From CBDUBH01 sp965365345 (GTDB taxonomy: Bacteria; Bacteroidota; Ignavibacteria; Ignavibacteriales; SURF-24): a DNA stretch of 51,438 nt. This document shows, in pieces, positions 1-7,544 of the stretch. Under the pieces are notes generated by a model that saw only the letters and a list, made by a program, of their open reading frames with translations, made no database searches and had not been told where the DNA came from. A program made the position numbers and the translations under genes. The first letter of the stretch is position 1. Each line of letters begins with the position of its first letter. The DNA lies in contig CBDUBH010000013.1 in NCBI GenBank assembly GCA_965365345.1, positions 1-51,438 of the forward strand, written 5' to 3'.

Positions 1-1190
1 TTAACTGATAGTGTATTAGTATAACCTTTTCTGAATCTTTGTAAATTATTTTCAGGAGTAAGCCTTCTGTAAGGATCATAATTTTGATATTCTTCCAAAT
101 CAATCATTGAATTAAAAGTAAGTTTAACTTGTCCTACACGACCTGTTAGTTTACCTTGTCCAAATAATCTATCACTTGGATTCATAGCAACATATTCATT
201 ATCACCACTCTGAGTAATAATATAATCACTGCCAGCTGAACCCGGAGCCTCAGAAGCCATATCAGTCGGCAGGAAAGTTCTTCTACCGTAATAATATCCG
301 GTATTGTAATAATATCTTCCGTTAACAAAGAAGAAAAGCCTGTCTTTTAAAATAGGACCGCTTAAACTTCCTTCTACATTTCTAATGGCAATTGGATCTA
401 TATTTTTAATATTCCAGAATTTATCTTCTTTACTTGAAAAATAATCTCCTGAATAAGCTTGAATACTTCCGCTGAAATCATTATTACCGTCTTTTGTTAC
501 GATATTTACGATACCAGACATTGCTTGACCGTATTCTGCATTAAAAGCACCTGAAACAACTTGAAGTTCTTGCACGGAATTAGGAGCAACTTCAATTACA
601 CTACTGTTATCATAAGCATCAGTAATAGGAACACCATCTATTTGATAAGCAACTTGTCCGGCTCTACCACCACGAAGGTGAAGTCCGCCGCTGTTATCAG
701 TAACAATACCGGCTTGTAATTGTAAAATATCGGTAACATTTGTAACAGGCAATTCTGAAATGAACTTACTATCAACAACATCTGTTGAAGCAGTGGCAGA
801 TTTTTCGATTAAAGGTCTGCCTGCAGTAACAACAACTTCTTGGGTTGTAAGTTCAGTAGAAGCAAGTTTGAAATCCAAACTTGTTGTAAGATCTATTGAA
901 ACTCTAACGTTTTGTACTGTAACGGTATTATATCCTATATACGATGCTTTAACCGAATAAACTCCGGGAGGAACATTTATAATAGAATAATTTCCGTCTA
1001 AATCAGTTGCAGCACCAAGCGAAGTTCCTTCTATAATTACGTTAACAAAAGGAAGGGCTTCTCCGGTTGAAGCATCTGTTGCTTTTCCTGCAATTCTTCC
1101 GGTAGTACCGAACATATTTGCAAAGGATTGTGTGAATAAAATAAATGAGAGAAAGATTAACATTAAAAATTTTTTCATGGGTCTGGTCAT
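1..1190 (-). CDS. TonB-dependent receptor with carboxypeptidase-like N-terminal domain, partial
   Basis: This reading frame is open on the minus strand from the ATG at 1190 to the window edge, giving the first 396 residues; the C-terminal beta-barrel lies outside the window. A signal peptide starts at the first or second Met (MTRPMKKFLMLIF..., likely cut after SFA). A CarboxypepD_reg-like beta-sandwich follows (about residues 27-110), containing the PPGVYSVKASYIGY type of motif. Next is a plug domain (about 120-250) with HLRGGRAGQVAYQIDGVPI and NAEYGQAMSGIVNIVTK, which are typical SusC/TonB plug signatures. Such receptors import large ligands across the outer membrane using TonB energy. GGGAGG at 1195-1200 sits 4 bases before the ATG at 1190; an in-frame ATG at 1178 is an alternative start. 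No SusD-like partner is visible in the window. Confidence 0.88.
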   Translation of the reverse strand, partial: MTRPMKKFLMLIFLSFILFTQSFANMFGTTGRIAGKATDASTGEALPFVNVIIEGTSLGAATDLDGNYSIINVPPGVYSVKASYIGYNTVTVQNVRVSIDLTTSLDFKLASTELTTQEVVVTAGRPLIEKSATASTDVVDSKFISELPVTNVTDILQLQAGIVTDNSGGLHLRGGRAGQVAYQIDGVPITDAYDNSSVIEVAPNSVQELQVVSGAFNAEYGQAMSGIVNIVTKDGNNDFSGSIQAYSGDYFSSKEDKFWNIKNIDPIAIRNVEGSLSGPILKDRLFFFVNGRYYYNTGYYYGRRTFLPTDMASEAPGSAGSDYIITQSGDNEYVAMNPSDRLFGQGKLTGRVGQVKLTFNSMIDLEEYQNYDPYRRLTPENNLQRFRKGYTNTLSV

Positions 1191-1659
1191 ATATCCTCCC
1201 GTTAAAAACGGTCTTTATAATATTAAAAAGATTAGAATATCTGAAAACTAAATTTTCATCTCACAAACATAAAAATTTTTATTTTAAAAAAGAAATATTT
1301 ATTAATTTATTTAGTTATCATTAACTTGTATCATTTTTTTATAATAGAATATCAGTTATTTACATTAGTTTTTTTAGTTACATTTTGAAAAAACATTGAA
1401 ATAGTTCAAATTTTTAGTAAGCTGTATAAATTTATTTCGTTTTCCTTTTGTTATACCTAAAATATTTTTCCCATTGTTTTGATATATAATGAAAAATAAC
1501 AGCTCTTTTGGATAAGAGGATATAATAACTTTTACAAATTAATTATATATTTTTACAAACCGTTACATTTTTTTACAATTTGAAAAATATTGTAGTTTCG
1601 AGTTAAGTTTTGTAATTTAAATTTTATTCTTCTTTTATGAACTTCTAACCGGGTTAACT
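1191..1659. other. Divergent intergenic region, about 470 bases
   Basis: The stretch is extremely AT-rich and separates the minus-strand TonB receptor from the plus-strand T9SS peptidase gene, so it should hold both promoters. I see no ORF with coding character, no strong hairpin, and no copy of the GGGC element found upstream of the EPS genes. GATATAATAA near 1518-1527 is a possible -10-like box for the plus-strand gene, but this is weak. Confidence 0.4.
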
Positions 1660-3294
1660 TTGAAAATAATTTTAAATTCTACAGGAGTGCTGCTTTTTTG
1701 TTTCTTTTTGTCGGTTTTTGCAATTTTTGATGTTGCATATCCGCAAATAATTCAAAAATCAGAGAGCCAAATTCTTGACCACAAAATTTCTTTTACCTAC
1801 GATTCTCCTTCTAATCCCTGGACTACCAACGAAATTTCAATCCTTCAGAATTTTCTTTCAAAGATTTATCCTTTAGCTGTTGAAATTTACGGACACCCTT
1901 ATGTTGCTGGAAATGTGAATATAAAAAAAGATCCGCTTGCAGTTCCTCACGGCGAATATGATTATTCAACAAATGAAATTACTATTAGAAGTATAAACGA
2001 TCTTACAAGTTTATGTCATGAAGTTTTGCACGCTTTCCGAGATGATCTTATAATTCCTTTTGATGTTTTTGAAGAAGGAATGGTTAGAGCTGCCGAAATT
2101 GAAATTTATAACCGGATGCCTGAAAAACATCCCTGGAATGAAGCCCATTCTTATTTTTATGATTATTATTATGAAGCATTAAATAAAAATTCCATTTCTA
2201 CTTTAACAAATAAATTTCCCGGCAATACTCTTATTCTTTTAAGATATCAAATGTCATCCTACGCATGGGCAAAAATTTTAATCGAAGATCCCGGGTTTTT
2301 CACAAAATTCAACTCCGCTTATTATTCGGAATTTTCGCAGGTTCTTAATTATGATAGTTTATACACTGATCTTTTAAATTTAGTGGTTGGTTTGAAGAAT
2401 TCCGTTGAAGATGTTCCCACAAAAGAATGGATTGAAAAACAGCATATTTTTAATATAACATCAATTCCCGGACTTTTCATTCTTCAAAGGATGAATTCAA
2501 ACGATGTTGATGCAGTGGCTTTTGATAAAGATATTTTTGGCAGCGAATCTTTATTCAATAACAAAAGAATTTTTTGGGAGTTTTTTGATTACAATAATAA
2601 TATGATTGAAAATTCAATTAATTATACAAATAATAACGGATGGGTTAGCAAACCGATAAAACTTTCTCCGGATTATTCAGGCAGATTAAAAATAATTTCG
2701 TCTTATCAAGTGGAAAACAGAATTGTAAGCGATACGGTTTTTAGAGCGATCGGGAAAGAAGAAGGAATTTTCGGAACAGTAAAATTTAATTTAAACGGAA
2801 AAGTTGTAGTTACATATTTGGATTCTTCTAAAACTCAGGAAAGCCAAATAATTAACGGAGTTTTTTCTTTCCCGGAATTTGAAAATAAACGCGGCAAATT
2901 CAAAATTGAATATATTAATCCCGAAGGTGAAACGATCTCAAAAATTATCACAAAAGATGCAAGTAAATATTATGTTTTAATTGATGACGGCGCAATTTTA
3001 AGCAGCGTAAAAAAAAATGAAAGTTCACCACTTGAATTTAATTTGAAGCAAAATTTTCCTAATCCTTTTAATTCATCAACTAAAATAGAATTTTCAATCC
3101 CCAATTCAGGAGATGTGAATTTGGAAATTTTTAACATGCTCGGACAAAAAATAAAAACCGTAACTTCAGGCTATTTGGAAAAAGGAAATCATTCAACGGA
3201 ATTGGATTTGAAAGATCATTCAAGCGGGATCTATATTTACAGATTGAGATACGCAAATTTTTTGCTCTCAAAAAAGATGTCTTATCTTAAATAA
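1660..3294 (+). CDS. Secreted putative zinc metallopeptidase with T9SS sorting domain
   Basis: The 544-residue product starts at TTG with an N-terminal signal peptide (hydrophobic residues about 8-27, ending AYPQ). Residues 120-126 read HEVLHAF, the HExxH zinc-binding helix of the zincin fold. E138/E139 in FEEGMVRAAE, or E146, are candidate third ligands, as in gluzincins. The middle of the protein (about 260-440) looks like beta-rich modules. Residues from about 459 form a T9SS C-terminal domain, with LKQNFPNPFNSSTKIEFSIP and a terminal KKMSYLK, so the protein should be exported to the outside and anchored or released after tail removal. I do not recognise a named peptidase family. The peptidase call is inference from the motif only. 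No ATG in frame explains the signal peptide better than the TTG. Confidence 0.7.
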   Translation: MKIILNSTGVLLFCFFLSVFAIFDVAYPQIIQKSESQILDHKISFTYDSPSNPWTTNEISILQNFLSKIYPLAVEIYGHPYVAGNVNIKKDPLAVPHGEYDYSTNEITIRSINDLTSLCHEVLHAFRDDLIIPFDVFEEGMVRAAEIEIYNRMPEKHPWNEAHSYFYDYYYEALNKNSISTLTNKFPGNTLILLRYQMSSYAWAKILIEDPGFFTKFNSAYYSEFSQVLNYDSLYTDLLNLVVGLKNSVEDVPTKEWIEKQHIFNITSIPGLFILQRMNSNDVDAVAFDKDIFGSESLFNNKRIFWEFFDYNNNMIENSINYTNNNGWVSKPIKLSPDYSGRLKIISSYQVENRIVSDTVFRAIGKEEGIFGTVKFNLNGKVVVTYLDSSKTQESQIINGVFSFPEFENKRGKFKIEYINPEGETISKIITKDASKYYVLIDDGAILSSVKKNESSPLEFNLKQNFPNPFNSSTKIEFSIPNSGDVNLEIFNMLGQKIKTVTSGYLEKGNHSTELDLKDHSSGIYIYRLRYANFLLSKKMSYLK

Positions 3295-3374
3295 TTTATA
3301 TATTTTCTATTTTGTAATTAGAGTTTGTTTAGTTCAACAAATTTTTCTTATCGGAATGTCACACTTTGAAATAT

Positions 3375-4379
3375 TTAACGTTTAGATAAAAGTTCTTTAA
3401 ATAGAATTTCAACATTTTCATTTATCAACTCCGCAATTTTTTCCAACGGAGAAACATGTTTTGCAATTCTCAGATCAATAATAGTTTTAGGCATTGAAGC
3501 AACTGTTGCCGAATTTGGATCTTGAGCAATTACAACTCCGCCGGCTGCGGAAATAAATCCCGCGCCTATACTGCCGTCATGCCCCATTCCTGTAAGCACG
3601 GTACAAACCGAAAAGTTTCCGAAATTTTCCGCAATACTTCTGAAAAGCGGATCTGCTGCGGGCTTAACAAAATTTTCGGGCGGCGCATCAAACAAAACAA
3701 TTTTTGCTCCGCTTTTCCCAACTGCCATGTGAATATTTCCCGGGGATAAATAAATTTTTCCGGGGGAAATAGGCATTTCATCTTGTGCAAGTACGGCAGG
3801 CAAATTTTCCTGGGTTTCCAATCTTTTTGCAAAAGATTCCAACATCCATGCGGGACCGTGCAGCACAACAAAATAAGCTGCTTTTGAATTGAATTTTAAT
3901 TTTTTCAGAACTTCCACTAATGCGGAAGGTCCGCCTGTGCTTGCCGCAATTCCAACACCTATGAATTTCGGCAGATCGTAAATTTCCGGCCTTTCAGTTA
4001 ATTTTATTCTTCCAAGTTGTTTTTTGTTTACCGCAGCGTTTAATTTCGTGTTGATATCAATTATTTTATAGGGTTTTTCAATAAATTCATCAGCACCTGA
4101 ATTTATTGCTTTTTCTTTTGCCTTGCGGGAAGCAATTGCGGTAATTACTAAAATTGCGGGAACGGGATCAACTTTAATTCTTATATTTTCTATTAATTCA
4201 ATTCCATCCATTTTCGGCATCATCCAATCTGTAAGCACCGCATCAAAATTTGATTTAGCCAAAATCTCAAGCGCTTCAATTCCGTTTGATGCCTGCGAAA
4301 CTTCGTGCCCTTCTTTTTTCAATATTTTTAAAAGCAAAAGTTTATTCGGAACATTATCTTCAACTATCAATATTTTCAT
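3375..4379 (-). CDS. cheB: Chemotaxis-type response regulator / protein-glutamate methylesterase CheB
   Basis: The 334-residue protein has the classical CheB layout. An N-terminal receiver domain (1-118) has the acidic pair E7/D8, phospho-acceptor D51 in LTDWMMPKMDG and K102. A linker leads to the methylesterase domain (about 138-328). The catalytic triad is visible as S147 in AASTGGPSA, H174 in VVLHGPAW and D268 in LTGMGHDGS. CheB removes methyl groups from receptor glutamates when phosphorylated. No cheA, cheR, cheW or receptor gene is in the window, and the neighbours are a T9SS peptidase (convergent) and a thioredoxin-like gene (divergent). It is therefore an orphan here, and its partner system is unknown. 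Its length and residues match an active enzyme. Confidence 0.9.
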   Translation of the reverse strand: MKILIVEDNVPNKLLLLKILKKEGHEVSQASNGIEALEILAKSNFDAVLTDWMMPKMDGIELIENIRIKVDPVPAILVITAIASRKAKEKAINSGADEFIEKPYKIIDINTKLNAAVNKKQLGRIKLTERPEIYDLPKFIGVGIAASTGGPSALVEVLKKLKFNSKAAYFVVLHGPAWMLESFAKRLETQENLPAVLAQDEMPISPGKIYLSPGNIHMAVGKSGAKIVLFDAPPENFVKPAADPLFRSIAENFGNFSVCTVLTGMGHDGSIGAGFISAAGGVVIAQDPNSATVASMPKTIIDLRIAKHVSPLEKIAELINENVEILFKELLSKR

Positions 4380-4526
4380 CTGATTTTTCTATTAAATGCT
4401 TATAAATTTTCACGGGAAATTTAAGGAACGATAAATCTCTAATTTTGTTTTAATTGTAAAATACTTTGTTTATAGAGTTCAAAATAATAAATTATTAATA
4501 TACACTAATTATAAAGAAGAGAAACC

Positions 4527-5114
4527 ATGAAAAATTTAATAAAATTATTTTTAATTATTGTCACGGTTTTTTCATTTTTACCTGTCTTAAATTTTGCGCA
4601 ATCAGGCGAAATTAAAAAAGCCGAGAATTTTACGTTAAAAGATTTTAACGGAAAAACACATTCACTTTCAGATTATAAAAATTCAAAAGCAATTGTGATA
4701 ATGTTCATTTCTACCGAGTGCCCGATTTCAAATGCATATAATACTAGAATGGTAAAGATATACAATCAATTTAAAAACAAAGACGTCGTTTTTTTGGCGA
4801 TAAACTCCAACAAACAGGAAAATTCTGAAATCATAAAAAAGCACGCCGATCAAAACCGTTTTGAATTTACAATTTTAAAAGATAACGAAAATAAAATTGC
4901 CGATAAATTCAATGCAACCGTAACTCCGGAAATTTTCATTCTTAATAATAATTTAGATGTGCTTTATCACGGAAGAATTGATGATTCACGAAAAGAAGAA
5001 AGTGTAACTCAAAACGATCTTGAAAATGCTTTGAATGAAGTTCTTCAAGGAAGAAAAGTTCAAACTCCGGTTACAAAAGCATTCGGCTGTACAATTAAAA
5101 GAATTAACGGATAA
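4527..5114 (+). CDS. Secreted thioredoxin-fold (redoxin/AhpC-TSA-like) protein
   Basis: The 195-residue product has a signal peptide (1-24, ending NFAQ) and a thioredoxin-like fold. AENFTLKDFNGKTHSLSDYK opens the fold, and FISTECPISNAY holds the only N-terminal cysteine (C65) where thioredoxins have CxxC. TVTPEIFIL supplies the cis-Pro loop. A second cysteine lies near the C terminus (C188 in AFGCTIKR), a layout seen in redoxin-domain proteins of Planctomycetes and Bacteroidota. It probably acts in the periplasm in thiol redox chemistry or peroxide handling, but the substrate is unknown. It precedes a TlpA-like lipoprotein by 35 bases, and both proteins begin MKNLIKLF, so the two are likely one operon. 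Confidence 0.75.
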   Translation: MKNLIKLFLIIVTVFSFLPVLNFAQSGEIKKAENFTLKDFNGKTHSLSDYKNSKAIVIMFISTECPISNAYNTRMVKIYNQFKNKDVVFLAINSNKQENSEIIKKHADQNRFEFTILKDNENKIADKFNATVTPEIFILNNNLDVLYHGRIDDSRKEESVTQNDLENALNEVLQGRKVQTPVTKAFGCTIKRING

Positions 5115-5149
5115 CTTTTTCTGAACATTTAAAAACACAAAAGGCAAAT

Positions 5150-5683
5150 ATGAAAAACCTGATTAAACTTTTTGCAATATTTTTGATCTCAATGATTTTT
5201 ATTCAATGTAATACCGGTTCGGAAAACAAAGGCGAAATTGAAAGTGCTGAAAATGAAACTTCCGGCATTGCGGTAGAAAAAATTAAAATTGATGACGTAA
5301 AAAATATCATTAGCAACCGAAATGGAAAAGCTTTGTTTTTGAATGTTTGGGCAACGTGGTGTCCGCCGTGTCGTGAAGAAATTCCGGCGATCAATGAAGT
5401 CTCGAAAAAATATGAAAATGAAGTTGATTTTATCGGATTAAGCGTTGATAATTCTGATGAATTTGAAGCGGTAAAAGCTTTTACACGCGAGCATATCAAT
5501 TACAAAGTTTATCATGCTGATCTTGAAAGTGATCAGGAATTGATTGATTTTTTGAGTAAAGATTGGAACGGCGCAATTCCGCTTACAATAATTTACGATC
5601 AAAACGGAAACAGAAAAGAATTTATTTTAGGCAGCCGCGATCATGATTTTTTCAAACAGAAAATTGAAACGGTTATAAATTAA
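5150..5683 (+). CDS. TlpA-like thiol-disulfide oxidoreductase lipoprotein
   Basis: The 177-residue protein has a lipobox ending IFIQC, with the lipidated cysteine at C20, followed by a short acidic linker. A TlpA/ResA-type thioredoxin domain follows, with active site WATWCPPCREEIP (C71, C74) and a cis-Pro loop in NGAIPLTII. These proteins reduce periplasmic disulfides, for example in cytochrome c maturation or in rescuing extracytoplasmic enzymes. No CcdA/DsbD partner is in the window. The gene sits directly after another thioredoxin-fold gene and ends before a clear terminator at 5731-5759, which closes the two-gene unit. Confidence 0.87.
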   Translation: MKNLIKLFAIFLISMIFIQCNTGSENKGEIESAENETSGIAVEKIKIDDVKNIISNRNGKALFLNVWATWCPPCREEIPAINEVSKKYENEVDFIGLSVDNSDEFEAVKAFTREHINYKVYHADLESDQELIDFLSKDWNGAIPLTIIYDQNGNRKEFILGSRDHDFFKQKIETVIN

Positions 5684-5730
5684 ATTTGTTACTGATCTAA
5701 AACTATTTTTATTAATATAAATTTTTATAA

Positions 5731-5759
5731 AAAGCATCTGAAAACCAGATGCTTTTTTT
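5731..5759 (+). terminator. Rho-independent terminator after the thioredoxin pair
   Basis: The arms AAGCATCTG and CAGATGCTT enclose the loop AAAAC and are followed by a run of T. This is a textbook intrinsic terminator 48 bases after the TlpA-like stop codon. Confidence 0.9.
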
Positions 5760-5886
5760 ATTATAAAAATTCTTGTTTCCATTTCAATAACAATTATTTT
5801 AATTTTCTAAAAATCTCTACCGAATTTTGAAACTTAATTTATTTGTGTTTTTATAAACAATAACACTAAATTTTCCGGAGCCGAAA

Positions 5887-7260
5887 ATGAAAAAAGGAAT
5901 TTTGTTACTTTTGTTGTTTTGTATTTCTTTGCCCGCTTTTTCACAAGAGAAAAAATCCACAGCTGTTACTGTTTATAATAATGATCTCGGCGTAATTAAA
6001 GAGATCAGAAATTTACGTGTGCAAAACGGAACTTCCGAAATTGCAATTACAGATGTTGCTCAATTAATTGATCCTACAAGCGTTCACATAAAATTAAACG
6101 GCGAAGTGATCGAACAAAATTATCAATTCGATCTTGTTAGTGTTTATAAAATTCTTGAAAAATATATCAATAAAGAAATTGAACTGATAGGAAAAGATCA
6201 GGAAGTTTTGCGCGGTGAATTGCTTTCAGCTACAAACGGACAAATTGTTTTGCGTAATAATGACGGGCGTTTAACGATGCTTCCAAATTTATCCGAATAC
6301 AGAATTTCAGCCGGATCATTGCCCGAAGGTTTAATTACTAAACCGACTTTGCTCTGGAAAATTAATTCTCAATCGTCTGGAAATCAGGATGTTGAAATTT
6401 CATATCAAACCGGCGGAATGAACTGGCATGCAGAATATGTTGCAGTGCTGAATGATAAAGATACAGAAATGAGTTTGAAATCATGGGTAAGTGTAACAAA
6501 TAATTCCGGCACAGGATACAAAAACGCAAATTTAAAACTTGTTGCCGGGGATGTAAATTTGGTAAAGGATCAAAGTGTAATTGCACAACATGATGTTTAT
6601 GAAATGGCTGCGCCCAGAATGGCTAAACAGCAGCAATTTCAGGAACAAACATTTTTTGAATATCATATTTATGATTTGCAACGCCCTGCCGATATTTCCA
6701 ACAATGAAACAAAGCAAATTTCACTTTTTGAAGCTGATAATATTCCGGTTCAAAAGAAATATTTATACAGAAGCGGATTTCCTTATTATTACGGAAGATA
6801 TGAAAATCAAAATACAAAGAAAGTATCGGTTGCAATTGAATTTGAAAACAGAGAAGCAAGAAATCTCGGAATGCCGATGCCGAAAGGAAAAGTCCGCTTG
6901 TATAAATCCGATGGTAAAAGCATTGAATTTATTGGCGAAGATTTAGTTGATCACACGCCGAAAGATGAAAAAGTAAAATTGAAAATCGGTGAAGCATTTG
7001 ATGTTCTGGCAGAAGAATTACAAACTGATCAGAAAAGAATTTCAGATAAAGTACACGAGCAGGCATTTGAAATAAAATTGAAAAACCGAAAAGATGAAAA
7101 CATTACAATTGATGTTGAAAAATATCTCGGTACAAATTGGGAAATAATTGATTCCAATTTTGAATATGAAAAAGTTGACGCTTTTAAAATTCTTTATAAA
7201 ATTCCGGTAAGTAAAAACGCTGAGAACACTTTGAAATTAAGGGTGAGATATACTTATTGA
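5887..7260 (+). CDS. DUF4139 domain-containing secreted protein
   Basis: The 457-residue protein has a clear signal peptide (1-20, ending PAFSQ). An N-terminal region beginning STAVTVYNNDLGVIKE is followed by the DUF4139 beta-rich core, recognisable from VEISYQTGGMNWHAEYVAVL, LKSWVSVTNNSGTGYKNANL and the C-terminal LGTNWEIIDSN block. Members of this family are exported proteins of unknown biochemical role, so I assign no function. CCGGAG lies 9 bases before the ATG. The gene stands alone: a terminator lies upstream at 5731-5759 and repeats lie downstream, with the convergent SbcC-like gene beyond them. Confidence 0.8.
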   Translation: MKKGILLLLLFCISLPAFSQEKKSTAVTVYNNDLGVIKEIRNLRVQNGTSEIAITDVAQLIDPTSVHIKLNGEVIEQNYQFDLVSVYKILEKYINKEIELIGKDQEVLRGELLSATNGQIVLRNNDGRLTMLPNLSEYRISAGSLPEGLITKPTLLWKINSQSSGNQDVEISYQTGGMNWHAEYVAVLNDKDTEMSLKSWVSVTNNSGTGYKNANLKLVAGDVNLVKDQSVIAQHDVYEMAAPRMAKQQQFQEQTFFEYHIYDLQRPADISNNETKQISLFEADNIPVQKKYLYRSGFPYYYGRYENQNTKKVSVAIEFENREARNLGMPMPKGKVRLYKSDGKSIEFIGEDLVDHTPKDEKVKLKIGEAFDVLAEELQTDQKRISDKVHEQAFEIKLKNRKDENITIDVEKYLGTNWEIIDSNFEYEKVDAFKILYKIPVSKNAENTLKLRVRYTY

Positions 7261-7282
7261 TTTTGGATTTTCTTTATTAAAT

Positions 7283-7310
7283 GCAGGGACGTAGCATGCT
7301 GCGTCCCTGC
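7283..7310. repeat. REP-like GC-rich palindrome
   Basis: A 28-bp near-perfect palindrome has arms GCAGGGACG and CGTCCCTGC around the self-complementary centre AGCATGCT, with a single mismatched (wobble) pair. Its GC content is far above the surroundings. It lies 23 bases after the DUF4139 stop, between two convergent genes, which is typical of dispersed palindromic repeats. It may also stop transcription, although no T-run follows. Confidence 0.75.
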
Positions 7311-7381
7311 GAATAGATTATTGAATAATGAATCAATAATTTATTAAGTCATTCCAACTTATTACGAGTCTTTTTGGATTT

Positions 7382-7448
7382 GTCATTGCGAGCGAAGCGA
7401 AGCAATCTCTAAGGTTAATTTCAAAGATTTCTCGCTTACGCTCGAAAC
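7382..7448. repeat. Dispersed inverted-repeat element of the ATTGCGAGCGAAGCGAAGCAATC type
   Basis: ATTGCGAGCGAAGCGAAGC followed by AATCTC forms the left half. A decayed inverse copy, GATTTCTCGCTTACGCTCG, follows about 25 bases later. Elements with this core (attgcgag / gaagcaatc) are known as dispersed repeats in many bacterial genomes. Here it is an intergenic hairpin element between convergent genes, not coding. Confidence 0.65.
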
Positions 7449-7544
7449 TTTATTTTTAATTTATCTTTCACTTTATTAAAGTATAATAAATATTTTTTAA
7501 TATTAATTCCAGCAGCATTTTTATTGAATAATTATTCAATAATT

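Noticed and set aside
760..960. Plus-strand 66-residue ORF
   Set aside because: It is antisense to the TonB receptor plug domain, which is open over the whole segment and has clear family motifs.
7283..7448. CRISPR array
   Set aside because: The two repeats are different, single, and lack regular spacers; no cas gene is present.
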